Source: Thioalkalivibrio nitratireducens DSM 14787 (lineage in GTDB: Bacteria; Pseudomonadota; Gammaproteobacteria; Ectothiorhodospirales; Ectothiorhodospiraceae). From it: 64,000 bases of DNA. Under the pieces are notes generated by a model. It did not search any database. It saw only the letters and a list, made by a program, of their open reading frames with translations, and was not told the origin of the DNA. The stretch is taken from NCBI RefSeq assembly GCF_000321415.2, contig NC_019902.2, positions 3,872,501 through 3,936,500 of the forward strand. The letters are read 5' to 3'. Below, piece after piece: positions 38,211-47,073 of this stretch; within the stretch, counting starts at the first letter, position 1, and each line of letters begins with the position of its first letter. The translations under genes and the position numbers were made by a program.

Positions 38211-39938
38211 ATGTACCGCCGGACCGCCCGGCGCGCGCCTTGGATGCGCGTGCACGCCTGCGCCTGGATCGTGATGCTGCTGGCGTGGACGTCCGTCCAC
38301 GCCGGGCCGGATCAGCACGCGGTGGCCACCGCGCACCCGCTAGCCACAAAAGCCGCAGAGACCGTATTCGCGGCAGGCGGCAACGCTTTCGACGCTGCGA
38401 TCGCGGTGACCGCGGCGCTGGGGGTAGCCCAGCCGCAGGGATCGGGCCTCGGCGGGGGCGGGTTCTTCCTGCTGCACCATGCAGAGACCGGGCACGCGAC
38501 GATGCTCGATGCCCGCGAGACCGCTCCGGCAGCAGCGCACCGGGATCTTTTCCTCGACGACACTGGAAAGCCGGTCCCCGGCCTGTCGCTCGACGGCGCG
38601 CTTGCCGCTGCGATCCCCGGAATGCCCGCGGCGCTGGTGCACCTCGCCGAGTACTACGGGCGCCTACCTCTCGGCGCAAGCCTCGCGCCGGCGATTCGTC
38701 TGGCGGAAGAAGGGGTGCCGGCCGGCCTGACCTACCTGCAGCTGGCCGCGTTCCGCCTGCAGGCGCTGCGCGCAGGCGCGGATGCGGCCGGAATCTTCCT
38801 CGAAGAGGGCGAACTACCCAACGAGGGTACCCGGATCGTGCAACCCGACCTCGCGCGCACGTTGCGGCGGCTGGCGGAGCATGGGCGCTCCGGCTTCTAT
38901 GAAGGCGAGGTCGGCCAGCGGCTGGTCGAGGGCATCCGGGACGCGGGCGGAATCTGGACCCGCGACGATCTGGCGGGCTACCGGGTGGTCGAACGGCGGC
39001 CGGTAGTAGTGGAGCACCGAGGCGCGCGGATCGTGACCGCCGCTCCCCCGTCATCGGGCGGAATCGCGATCGGGCAGATCCTGAACATCGTGGCTGCGGC
39101 CGGGCCGGTCGACGATACCGCGCTGCGCACCCACCTGCTGATCGAAGCGATGCGCCGCGCCTACCGTGACCGCGCCTTGTACCTCGGGGACCCCGACCAC
39201 GTGCACATCCCGCTGACCCGGCTGCTTTCCCCGGACTACGCAGCCGAACTGTATGCCGGGATCGACCCGGACCGGGCCACACCGAGCGCGGATCTGCCGC
39301 TGACAGGCGAGGCGCGACCGACGGCGACGACGCGAACGGCCCGGGAGAGCCGGCAGACCAGCCACTTTTCGGTGCTCGATGCCGATGGCAACCGGGTGTC
39401 CGGCACAATCACACTGAACTATCCCTTCGGTTCCGGCCTCGTCCCGCCCGGTACCGGCGTGCTGCTGAACAACGAGATGGACGATTTCGCGATCCGCCAC
39501 GGCACCCCGAACGTATACGGCCTGATCGGGTTCGACGCGAATGCAGTCGGACCGGGCCGCCGGCCACTGTCCAGCATGAGCCCGACGTTCGTCGAGACCC
39601 CGGAGCGGATCGTGGTACTCGGCAGCCCGGGCGGAAGCCGGATCATCACGATCGTGCTGCAGGGTATCCTCGCCGCGCTGGAAGGCACCGACGCCGAGAC
39701 CCTCGCAGCCGAGCCGCGGTTTCACCACCAGTACCTGCCCGACCGGGTCGAGTTCGAAACCGGCGCGTTCACTGCGTCGTTGCAGGTGTCCCTGGCCCGG
39801 CGCGGACACCGGATGGTGCCGCAGCTACGGCCCTTCGGCGACATGCAGGTGGTCGTCTGGGACCGGAGCGAGGGTCAGCTCGAGGCGGCATCGGATCCCC
39901 GCGGCGATGGCGCCGCCGGGGTCTTCGCTCGGCCCTGA
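38211..39938 (+). CDS. ggt: gamma-glutamyltransferase
   Basis: A 575-residue periplasmic enzyme processed into two subunits by autocleavage. The signal segment spans residues about 15-32. The nucleophile Thr383 starts TSHFSVLDADGNRVSGT. Downstream motifs PFGSGLVPPGTGVLLNNEMD and RRPLSSMSPTFV belong to the small subunit. It hydrolyses or transfers the gamma-glutamyl group of glutathione. It starts 14 bases after the ferredoxin gene and ends seven bases before the convergent kinase-fusion gene. Confidence 0.95.
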   Translation: MYRRTARRAPWMRVHACAWIVMLLAWTSVHAGPDQHAVATAHPLATKAAETVFAAGGNAFDAAIAVTAALGVAQPQGSGLGGGGFFLLHHAETGHATMLDARETAPAAAHRDLFLDDTGKPVPGLSLDGALAAAIPGMPAALVHLAEYYGRLPLGASLAPAIRLAEEGVPAGLTYLQLAAFRLQALRAGADAAGIFLEEGELPNEGTRIVQPDLARTLRRLAEHGRSGFYEGEVGQRLVEGIRDAGGIWTRDDLAGYRVVERRPVVVEHRGARIVTAAPPSSGGIAIGQILNIVAAAGPVDDTALRTHLLIEAMRRAYRDRALYLGDPDHVHIPLTRLLSPDYAAELYAGIDPDRATPSADLPLTGEARPTATTRTARESRQTSHFSVLDADGNRVSGTITLNYPFGSGLVPPGTGVLLNNEMDDFAIRHGTPNVYGLIGFDANAVGPGRRPLSSMSPTFVETPERIVVLGSPGGSRIITIVLQGILAALEGTDAETLAAEPRFHHQYLPDRVEFETGAFTASLQVSLARRGHRMVPQLRPFGDMQVVVWDRSEGQLEAASDPRGDGAAGVFARP

Positions 39939-39945
39939 TCCGGAC

Positions 39946-42444
39946 TCAGAAACGAGGGCGGTCGGTCGCCCAGGCGTACTGGCGCAGCCAGTTGCGGAGC
40001 ACGCTCGGCAGGTAGTCCAGCGGACGGAAACGATGGATCAGCGTGTACATCGCCAACCGCTCGATCAGCAGATGCCTCAGGGCCAGCACGAAGCCCTCGT
40101 GCCATTCGCGGGCATCGATATCCTGCCCGGTGGCCCTGATCAGCGCCTCCCGGTGCCCGACAAGCAACGCATCCAGATGCCCGGGTGCAAGGGCCATGGG
40201 CGACGAGAAGCACAGCCATTCGGCCAGGTCGTGCTGTGGTATCCCCCGCGTCGCCAGTTCCCAGTCGTAGACACAAAGCCGCTGCCACCCGCCCCGGTCG
40301 CGCAGCACTGCGTTGCGGGGGTTGAAGTCGTTGTGGACGAGCGCGGCCGGCAGAGCCTGCAACCGCTGCCACCAGGTGTCCAGGCCCTTAATAATTTCCA
40401 GGTGCAGGCGCGGCAGGTTCGGGCCGCCCCAGCGTGCGAACCAGGGTGACGCGAAGTCGGCAAGTTCGTGCCACAGCGGCAGCATCTCCAGCATCCGTTC
40501 CGGGCTCCGGGGGGTACCGGTTCCAGGGGTCGCCGCAGGGGCCGGACCGCGACCAAACCCGATGGCATGGATAGCGCCAAATGCCTCGAGCAGCGCCGGC
40601 GCCACGACCGCCGGATCCCGGAGGCGCTGCCGACTGGCCGGATCCCGCGTTTCCGGCAGGCATTCGAGCAGCAACGCCCAGCGATCGTCGTTCACCCGCC
40701 GCTGCAGGCCGTAACAGCGGGGTAGATGACGCTGTAACCGTGGTTCGTTCAGTGCATACAGCTCCAGTTCCCTTTCGGTCGAACCCGCCAGCCCCAGATC
40801 CCCCTGGAAACGCTGGAAGAGTTGCCCGAGCGCGGGCCGACATAGGCCCGCGAGCGTGACGGTCAGCTCCTCCAGCTCGCATTCGCCGGATTTGACCTTC
40901 AGCACCAGTTGCCGCGCTGATGCGGCCGCGGCGCCCTCCCGAGGCGCGAGGTCCAGCCGCCACAGGGCGACTGAATCGGCCACCCGCGCAGACGCGATTT
41001 CGCTCAGGATGGCATCGTCGGAGTCGATGCGCTCGAGCCGCGCCTGCGGAAGCAGCCCGGGGTCGAAATCGGGCGCGTCGCGAGCAGTCCTGCGCCAGGG
41101 ACCCTCGAGCACGCGTTCGACGCGGATGCTCGGCGGGGAACGCATCGGCTGGGCCGGGAGGACACCGAGCCGCCGGTACTGTGCGAAATACCGGTGCAGC
41201 AGCTCCGCTCCCAGCCGGGGCTCTTGCAGACCGAGCCGGTCCAGCAGGACCCGCGTTCGCGTGCCAGCGATGCGGCGCTGGCCGGCGGCGAGGTAGGACT
41301 CGTAGGGCCGGCCGGCCGTCGAGCCGGGCCGGCCGCGAATCATGAAGAATACCGCGGCCCAGCCCGGATCCGTCTGCCGGGTCACCAGGATCTGGTCGGG
41401 GAGGATCCGGTCGATCCCGGATACATCGAGCACAACCGCGGCGGTCCCGCAGACGCGCCCGCCACACGCCCCGGTGCCCGTCAGCGGCGCATCGGGCGTA
41501 CCTGCATCGGTGACGGCAGAGCCGGCACTGGCCCGCCATGCCTCGCCGGCGGGCAGCACGAAGCTGTCGGGCGGACTCCAGCCCTGGCAAGCCTCCAGTT
41601 CCCGGCGCCGGGCCGCGATGCGCTCCTTCACGTCCGCGTCAACGGCGATGCGACCCTCCGCGAGCGCGATGGCCTCGTTCAGTTCGAGAAACAGCACGTC
41701 GTCCCGCCGCCCAAGCCACCCGCGTGCGACCAGGTGGTCTCCCAAGGCCAGCGCCACCAGCCGCAACCGGGTGTAAAGCAGCGCCTGCTTCATCCGCGCC
41801 CGTTCCCTGAGCCGGATCGACGCTTGGGCAGCGGCCAGAACCGGACCGAACGCGGCACGGCGCAGCCCGCGTAGACGCCCGCGCGCGCTCCGCGTCGCCC
41901 GTTGCCGTGCCAGCGCCTGGCGCCGGCTGATGTCGGCCGGCCCCTCACCCTCGAGCGCGGCATAGCTGCGCAGCAGCCGCAGCACCGGTAACGGATCCTC
42001 GCGCGGGGTCGGCTGCGTCAGGGTCAGCTCGCCCGAGTAGCGAAAGCCCCAGGTATCGAGATAATGTCGCAGGGAGGCGCGAAACGCCGCGAACTCGCCA
42101 GCTTCGACGCGTGCCAACAACGCCTCCGGTGGAGCCTCCAGCACGAGCTGCAAGAGCCCCGGATCCTGGCGCACCACCCGGGAAAGGTCCCAGAGCCGCT
42201 CGACCGGGACCGCGCTGGCCAAGCCGGGCAGACCTTTGAGCAGGTCGCCGGGTCCGATTCCGCTCCCGCGCAGCAGCAGCGAACGCAACGCGCCATAGCA
42301 AACCATCGCGGCGGTGTCCGACAGCGCCGCCGGGGTCCAGTGATCGAGCCGGATCGACCGGAACTCACGCAACAGCGCGGCCAATTCCCGCGCGGTCTTC
42401 CGCCCCAGGTCGTCCGGCGTGCTCGCAGCGGCATGGGCGTCCAC
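39946..42444 (-). CDS. truncated PEP-utilising (swivelling) domain fused to APH-type kinase; 3' part of an interrupted gene
   Basis: 832 codons from the first GTG after an in-frame TAG at 42484-42486. Residues 1-370 match the middle part and swivelling domain of PEP-synthase/rifampin-phosphotransferase relatives (LGRRDDVLFLELNEA; QILVTRQTDPGWAAVFFMIRG). The homology stops just before the segment that should carry the phosphorylated His. From about 372 a different protein begins. It ends as an aminoglycoside-phosphotransferase fold, with LVLKVKSG in the N-lobe, catalytic loop HNDFNPRN at 704-711 and metal site VYDWE at 725-729. The joint is flanked by two copies of GGCCGGCC (41310-41317 and 41327-41334), pointing to a deletion. 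The kinase half may still be active. Confidence 0.75.
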   Translation of the reverse strand: MDAHAAASTPDDLGRKTARELAALLREFRSIRLDHWTPAALSDTAAMVCYGALRSLLLRGSGIGPGDLLKGLPGLASAVPVERLWDLSRVVRQDPGLLQLVLEAPPEALLARVEAGEFAAFRASLRHYLDTWGFRYSGELTLTQPTPREDPLPVLRLLRSYAALEGEGPADISRRQALARQRATRSARGRLRGLRRAAFGPVLAAAQASIRLRERARMKQALLYTRLRLVALALGDHLVARGWLGRRDDVLFLELNEAIALAEGRIAVDADVKERIAARRRELEACQGWSPPDSFVLPAGEAWRASAGSAVTDAGTPDAPLTGTGACGGRVCGTAAVVLDVSGIDRILPDQILVTRQTDPGWAAVFFMIRGRPGSTAGRPYESYLAAGQRRIAGTRTRVLLDRLGLQEPRLGAELLHRYFAQYRRLGVLPAQPMRSPPSIRVERVLEGPWRRTARDAPDFDPGLLPQARLERIDSDDAILSEIASARVADSVALWRLDLAPREGAAAASARQLVLKVKSGECELEELTVTLAGLCRPALGQLFQRFQGDLGLAGSTERELELYALNEPRLQRHLPRCYGLQRRVNDDRWALLLECLPETRDPASRQRLRDPAVVAPALLEAFGAIHAIGFGRGPAPAATPGTGTPRSPERMLEMLPLWHELADFASPWFARWGGPNLPRLHLEIIKGLDTWWQRLQALPAALVHNDFNPRNAVLRDRGGWQRLCVYDWELATRGIPQHDLAEWLCFSSPMALAPGHLDALLVGHREALIRATGQDIDAREWHEGFVLALRHLLIERLAMYTLIHRFRPLDYLPSVLRNWLRQYAWATDRPRF

Positions 42445-42483
42445 GCGGTGCTCGAACCGGCGCAGACGGCGCCCGAGCCACAG

Positions 42484-43749
42484 CTAGCACGAGCACACGC
42501 GGGCCGCGACATTCAGGCGCTCCAGCAGCGCCTCGATGCGACCCTGCGCAACCCGAGCGGGCACGGGAAAACCGCGAGCTCCAGTAAACTGGTTGAAGAA
42601 GCGCGCCAGCCACGGCCCGCCCGGCGCCAGATGCAGCACCGTGTGAATGTTCGTCAGATTGGAGTAGAGCCGGCCGCCATGGCAGCCGACCAGCTGCTCC
42701 AGCGGTTCGTTCATCGCCTCAAGACGCCGTGGCGAGATCCCGAATGCCCGCCCGAGCCCCCGAAAGTACGCGGCATACCCGTGCGTAACGAAACTCCTCA
42801 GCAGCGGGCAGACCGGATCCGGAAAGTTCTCTGCAATATTCGCGTTGGTCCAGGCGACGGTCGGCCGCTCCGGAACACCCGCGGTGATCGGGCGTGCCTG
42901 AAGCAGATAGAGGTCACCAGCCGCGTCCACGCTCCACTCGATGTCCTGGGGCCCGTCGAACAGCGTCTCGATCCGGTCGGCCAGTGCCAGCAGGATGCGG
43001 CGGTGAGCCGGGGCTCCGGGATCCCACGGCAGATTGCGGTCGTGCGGGCGCTCCCTGACGGCCCGTCCGTCGTCGCGGTGGAGGGTCAGGCGCGCAGGGG
43101 TCAACTGCCCGGAAACCAGCCCCTCACCGAGCCCGGCGCAGTATTCGACGAGCACGCTGTCCGATTCGGGTTGCCGCGGATCGCGTGTGAACAGCACTCC
43201 CGAGACCGCCGCAAGGGCCTGGCGCTGGATCAGGACCGCCATGCCCTGTGGAGCGCGCCCCCGGTGCTGCACATATTGCAGAAGACGCTCGCCGAACAAT
43301 GACGCCCAGACTCGACGCACCGCGACCGCGACTTCGTCCAGCGACTGGCAGTGGAGCACGGTGTCGAACTGACCGGCGAGGGATGCGTCCCGGCCATCCT
43401 CGCCGGGGGCGGAACTGCGCACTGCATACGCGGTGCCCGGATTCAGGCGTGCTTGCAGCGTGGCGGTCCGCTCCGGTTCCAGCGCGGCCGTCAGCAGGGC
43501 CTCACGGATTCGATATGCCTCGGAGCGTGCGGCTTCGGGATCAGCGCGACCGAGGCGTGCGAATACCGCGTCCGCCGCCGCAGCCAGCCCGAGGCGTTCG
43601 ACCTGCCGGCGCAACACGTCGACGCCCAGGACCAGTCCGGGCAGCGTCGGGACACCCGCCGCCTGCAAGCGCGCCAGGTTTGCGGCCTTCGCGCCGTAGA
43701 CCGCGGGGTCGGCCGCGTCGCGGAGTGCGCTGGCCACCTGCAGCTTCAT
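42484..43749 (-). CDS. PEP/pyruvate-binding (PPDK N-type ATP-grasp) domain protein; 5' part of an interrupted gene
   Basis: 421 codons with the ATP-grasp domain of dikinases: YGAKAANLARLQAAGVPTLP (about residues 18-37), YAVRSSAPGEDGRDASLAGQ (about 120), GVLFTRDP, and IEWSVDAAGDLYLLQARPIT (about 285-305). It ends at an amber codon (42484-42486), but the same frame continues without a stop into the following 832 codons, so one gene of about 1,268 codons is interrupted. The ATG at 43749 overlaps the stop of the CDP-archaeol-synthase-like gene (ATGA). Intact relatives move phosphate from ATP to a small molecule through a swivelling His domain, which is deleted downstream here. Confidence 0.78.
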   Translation of the reverse strand: MKLQVASALRDAADPAVYGAKAANLARLQAAGVPTLPGLVLGVDVLRRQVERLGLAAAADAVFARLGRADPEAARSEAYRIREALLTAALEPERTATLQARLNPGTAYAVRSSAPGEDGRDASLAGQFDTVLHCQSLDEVAVAVRRVWASLFGERLLQYVQHRGRAPQGMAVLIQRQALAAVSGVLFTRDPRQPESDSVLVEYCAGLGEGLVSGQLTPARLTLHRDDGRAVRERPHDRNLPWDPGAPAHRRILLALADRIETLFDGPQDIEWSVDAAGDLYLLQARPITAGVPERPTVAWTNANIAENFPDPVCPLLRSFVTHGYAAYFRGLGRAFGISPRRLEAMNEPLEQLVGCHGGRLYSNLTNIHTVLHLAPGGPWLARFFNQFTGARGFPVPARVAQGRIEALLERLNVAARVCSC

Positions 43750-44313
43750 GCCGCGCGTACCTTCAGGCCAAGCCGGTACATCAGCAGGCTGAAGCCGGCA
43801 TGCAGCCCCGGGCCGAACAGCAGCACCCAGAGCCAGGTCGCGGCATGGACCGGCACCAGGAGGGTCAATGCCAGCAGCACGCGGACGACCGAATCCAGCT
43901 GGTCGATCGCGAAGGCGACGAAGCGCAGCCAACGCCGGTCCGGCGCGCGGCCCGGGGGAACGCCAAGCTGGCGTTTCAGAAAGGAGTTGGGCAACTCCGC
44001 CGCCATGAAAGCGACGCCGCAGCCGAATCCGAGTCCGGCGTATTCCAGCGGACCGAGTGGCCACCAGCCCGCCATTAGCGGTTCGGGTATGCGCTCGCGC
44101 AGCGATTCGAGCACCACGAACGCGGCCGCGGCAGCCGGCGGCAGCACCAGGAATCCGCAGACGCGCTTGTTGCCCCCGAACAGCCGCCGCCCCCGGAAGG
44201 TCAGGCCGCCATCGACGGGCCAGCCGCGTGCGCAGCCAGAGCACGTGCAGACCACCCGCGGCGCTCATCGTGACCAGCAGGAACAGCGCCTGGGAGAGCG
44301 GTTCGGCGTTCAT
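43746..44313 (-). pseudogene. CDP-archaeol synthase (CarS)-like gene with frameshift
   Basis: The C-terminal part (stop at 43746) has VDGGLTFRGRRLFGGNKR, a run of membrane helices, PNSFLKRQLGV and DQLDSVVRVLLAL, matching CarS-type CTP transferases that make CDP-lipids. The expected N-terminus, a membrane helix starting MNAEPLSQALFLLVTMSAAG at 44313, is in another frame. The switch needs a +1 shift at about 44219-44228, just before the conserved DGG. A start inside the second frame (44255) would lose the first helix. Adjacent to a CDP-alcohol phosphatidyltransferase. I read it as a decayed gene; a sequencing error cannot be excluded. Confidence 0.65.
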
Positions 44314-44380
44314 GTGTGACCCGGGCTGTCGATCCCGTCCGCCGATCCTGTACAGGTCATCGGTAGGCCACCACCGAGGC

Positions 44381-45055
44381 TCAGGCGAACGAACGCCAGA
44401 CCCAGTACACGATCAGCCCCACAGCAAGCATCGGCAGGAGCACGTAAAACACGCGTCCGGGCCTCGGTACCGGGATGTCGACGACGAATAGCAGCGCCAG
44501 CAAACCGAAGGCGAACGCGAGCACCCATGCAAAATCCGCCGTCGGCATTACGCCCTGCAACAGGAACAGCAGCGGAAACAGCAGGGCGGTGTACGTGACC
44601 GGCAGCCCGCGATGCTGGCCTGCCGGGTGTTCTGCACGCACGCTGAGCGTGTTGAAATGCGCCAGGCGAACCACGCCCGCGATCAGGAATACGCCCATTG
44701 CAGCGATTCCCGAACCCGAGGGCGGGACCGCGTGCAGCGCGATCACCACCGGGGTCACCACGAAGGACACCACGTCGCTGACGGTGTCGAGTTGTATTCC
44801 AAACGCGCGCGCGTAGTCGTTTCAGCGCAGACGCCGCGCGACCGCGCCGTCGAACAGGTCGGCCAACCCCGCGAGCATCAGCCCGACCAGCGCCAGTTCG
44901 ATCCGCCCCACCGCCGCAAGCGCGATCGCGGCCCCGGCCATCAGTACGCCCGCGAGCGTGACCAGGCACGCGGGGTCATAGACTCCCAGGATCCAGGTAG
45001 TTGTACGGGTCCTTGCCGTGGGTATGTCTCCGTGCCTGCTGCCAGCCGGGCACAC
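44381..45055 (-). pseudogene. CDP-alcohol phosphatidyltransferase gene with in-frame TGA
   Basis: Membrane helices and the family motif are present: DLFDGAVARRLR, then a TGA stop at 44822-44824, then NDYARAFGIQLDTVSD in the same frame. The stop falls inside the active-site motif (DGxxAR...G...D...D), whose four Asp are otherwise kept. The rest encodes helices to SFA at 44381. The family swaps CMP of a CDP-lipid for an alcohol head group. The start is uncertain, as another frame around 45010 also looks protein-like (HGKDPYNYLDPGSL). No selenocysteine signal was seen. Confidence 0.65.
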
Positions 45056-45070
45056 CGGCGTGATGCTACG

Positions 45071-45098
45071 AAAAAGGGCGGTCGCTGGGACCGCCCTT
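45071..45098 (-). terminator. Rho-independent terminator after DUF302 gene
   Basis: AAGGGCGGTC (45074-45083) and GACCGCCCTT (45089-45098) form a perfect 10-bp stem. Read on the minus strand it is followed by a T run (45071-45075). It separates the DUF302 gene from the decayed lipid cluster. Confidence 0.8.
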
Positions 45099-45122
45099 CG
45101 GCTAGCGCATTGCCCTCGGGGA

Positions 45123-45635
45123 TCAGAAGTCGCCCGAGACCCCGGCCTCGACGATCTCGTAGATCACGTCGCGGACATGCTGCGCCAGCGGCTCGAGTTC
45201 GGGGCTCAGGTCGACGGCATGCAGCATCATGTCCATGTTCATCGTGGTGATCCAGCCCTGGCCCTCTTCATCCTCGACCACCGCAATGCGGCAGGGCAGG
45301 AAGCCGGAAAAGATGATGTCGTACTTGACCATCTCGTTTGCAATCAGCGCGTCGCAAAAGGCCAGGATACGCATGTAGGGCACATCCTCTTCACCCATGG
45401 CCTCGACCTGCTCGGACAGCGGCAGATCGGCGACCATCATGAAGTTGAGCAGGTTGGCACGCAGCTGCATCGAGTCGACTGCGTCCTGCACCGTGACTCC
45501 ATCGTCCAGCTTCCATTTCTGGATGCTGTAGTCGACCATCTGCCGCATCGTTTCCTTGTCCATCTCCATCGCGGACGACTGCGCGGCAACCATCAGGCCC
45601 AGGGCCAGCATGAGCGACACGAGCATTTTCTTCAT
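45123..45635 (-). CDS. DUF302 domain-containing exported protein
   Basis: A 170-residue protein with a signal peptide (MKKMLVSLMLALGLMVAAQS, cleavage near residue 22) and a DUF302-like domain (FLPCRIAVVEDEEGQGWITT, MMLHAVDLSPEL). DUF302 proteins often occur in sulfur oxidisers; the role is unknown. GGAGG precedes the ATG at 45635; an upstream start would add an unneeded basic extension. It has its own terminator. Confidence 0.82.
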   Translation of the reverse strand: MKKMLVSLMLALGLMVAAQSSAMEMDKETMRQMVDYSIQKWKLDDGVTVQDAVDSMQLRANLLNFMMVADLPLSEQVEAMGEEDVPYMRILAFCDALIANEMVKYDIIFSGFLPCRIAVVEDEEGQGWITTMNMDMMLHAVDLSPELEPLAQHVRDVIYEIVEAGVSGDF

Positions 45636-45749
45636 CAGGGTTCCTCCAGGTGGTGTTGTTCGCCGAGCCAATCGACAGTCTATCAGACGTGCTCAAGGGT
45701 ACGACTTATTCCTTGGCCCGTCGCGCTGGCCGGACCCGCGGATGTTTGC

Positions 45750-47051
45750 CTACAGATCCAGCAGCATCCGGCCGGGGTCTTCCAGCGACTCCTTCACGCT
45801 GACCAGGAAGCGCACCGCGTCGGCGCCGTCGATCAGCCGGTGATCGTAGGATAGCGCGAGGTACATCATCGGCCGGATCACCACCTGGCCGTCCCGCGCC
45901 ACCGGGCGCTCCTGCACCGCGTGCATGCCCAGGATCGCGCTCTGTGGCGGATTCAGGATCGGCGTCGACAGCAGCGAGCCGAACACGCCTCCGTTGGTGA
46001 TGGTGAAAGTGCCGCCGCGCAGGTCGTCGACGTCGAGCTTGCCGTCCCGTGCCTTGTCCGCAAACGTCCGGATCTGCGTTTCGATGGCCGCCAGCGGAAG
46101 CTCCCCGGCGTCGCGCAGTACCGGAACCACCAGGCCACGCGGCGAAGACACGGCGATGCCGATGTCGGCATAGTGGTGGTAGACGATCTCGTCGCCGTCC
46201 AGCGCCGCGTTGACCACCGGAAACCGCTGCAGGGCGCCGGTGCAGGCGCGCACGAAGAAGCTCATGAACCCCAGGCGCACGCGGTGCCGCTTTTCGAACG
46301 CCTCCTTGTGCCGCGCGCGCAGGTCCATCACCGCCGACAGGTCGACCTCGTTGAAGGTGGTCAGCATCGCGGTGGTCTGCCTGGCCTCGAGCAGGCGCTC
46401 GGCGATGCGCCTGCGCAGTCGCGACATCGGCACGCGTTCCTCGCTGCGGCCCTCCGGGGGGCGAGCGGCGGCCGCGCGCTCCGCTGGTTGCCCGCGCGGC
46501 TCCGCCTCGGTAGTCTCCTCCGGCTGCGGCTCGGCGCGTCGGCGGGCATCGCGCCCGGCAAGAAACCGCTCCACGTCGTCCTTCAGCACTCGGCCATTCT
46601 GGCCCGTACCTGCGATCGCATCCGCATCGAGGTCGTGCTCGGTCAGCAGGCGGCGCACCGCCGGGCTTGGTGGTGGCGGCGCGTTCTCGGCGGCCGCCCG
46701 CTCGGCCTTGTGCTCGGGCGCCGGCGTTTCCCGCCGGGGGGCATCGTCGACGCCTGTGGGCTCCGCGCGTTCCGCCGTATCATCCGGCCTACCCTCCTCG
46801 ACGGCGCCCGGCCTGATGTACCCAAGTACCGTGTCGGCCTCGACCACCGCGCCCTGTTCCACGCTGTACTCTTCGAGCACCCCGTCGGCCGGGGCCGGGA
46901 CTTCGAGCACTACCTTGTCGGTTTCGAGCTCGACGAGCAGTTCGTCGCGCCGGATGCGCTCGCCCGGCTGCTTGTGCAGCGCGACCACGGTGGCATCGGC
47001 GACGGATTCCGGCAGTTCGGGGACCCGGAGGGCGGTACGTTCTGAAGGCAT
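45750..47051 (-). CDS. sucB: 2-oxoglutarate dehydrogenase E2 (dihydrolipoyl succinyltransferase)
   Basis: A 433-residue E2 enzyme of the TCA cycle. The lipoyl domain has [10 protein letters not shown] with Lys46. A Glu/Pro/Ala/Arg-rich linker follows, then the peripheral subunit-binding domain ([20 protein letters not shown], about 128-160). The catalytic domain has [15 protein letters not shown] with the active-site His near residue 404. It lies 22 bases after sucA. No E3 gene is in the window. Confidence 0.96.
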   Translation of the reverse strand: MPSERTALRVPELPESVADATVVALHKQPGERIRRDELLVELETDKVVLEVPAPADGVLEEYSVEQGAVVEADTVLGYIRPGAVEEGRPDDTAERAEPTGVDDAPRRETPAPEHKAERAAAENAPPPPSPAVRRLLTEHDLDADAIAGTGQNGRVLKDDVERFLAGRDARRRAEPQPEETTEAEPRGQPAERAAAARPPEGRSEERVPMSRLRRRIAERLLEARQTTAMLTTFNEVDLSAVMDLRARHKEAFEKRHRVRLGFMSFFVRACTGALQRFPVVNAALDGDEIVYHHYADIGIAVSSPRGLVVPVLRDAGELPLAAIETQIRTFADKARDGKLDVDDLRGGTFTITNGGVFGSLLSTPILNPPQSAILGMHAVQERPVARDGQVVIRPMMYLALSYDHRLIDGADAVRFLVSVKESLEDPGRMLLDL

Positions 47052-47073
47052 CGCGATTCCCTGGTGTTGGCGG

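Noticed and set aside
44822-44824. TGA as selenocysteine
   Set aside because: The position is not a catalytic thiol site in the family, and a neighbouring gene has a TAG lesion, so decay is simpler.
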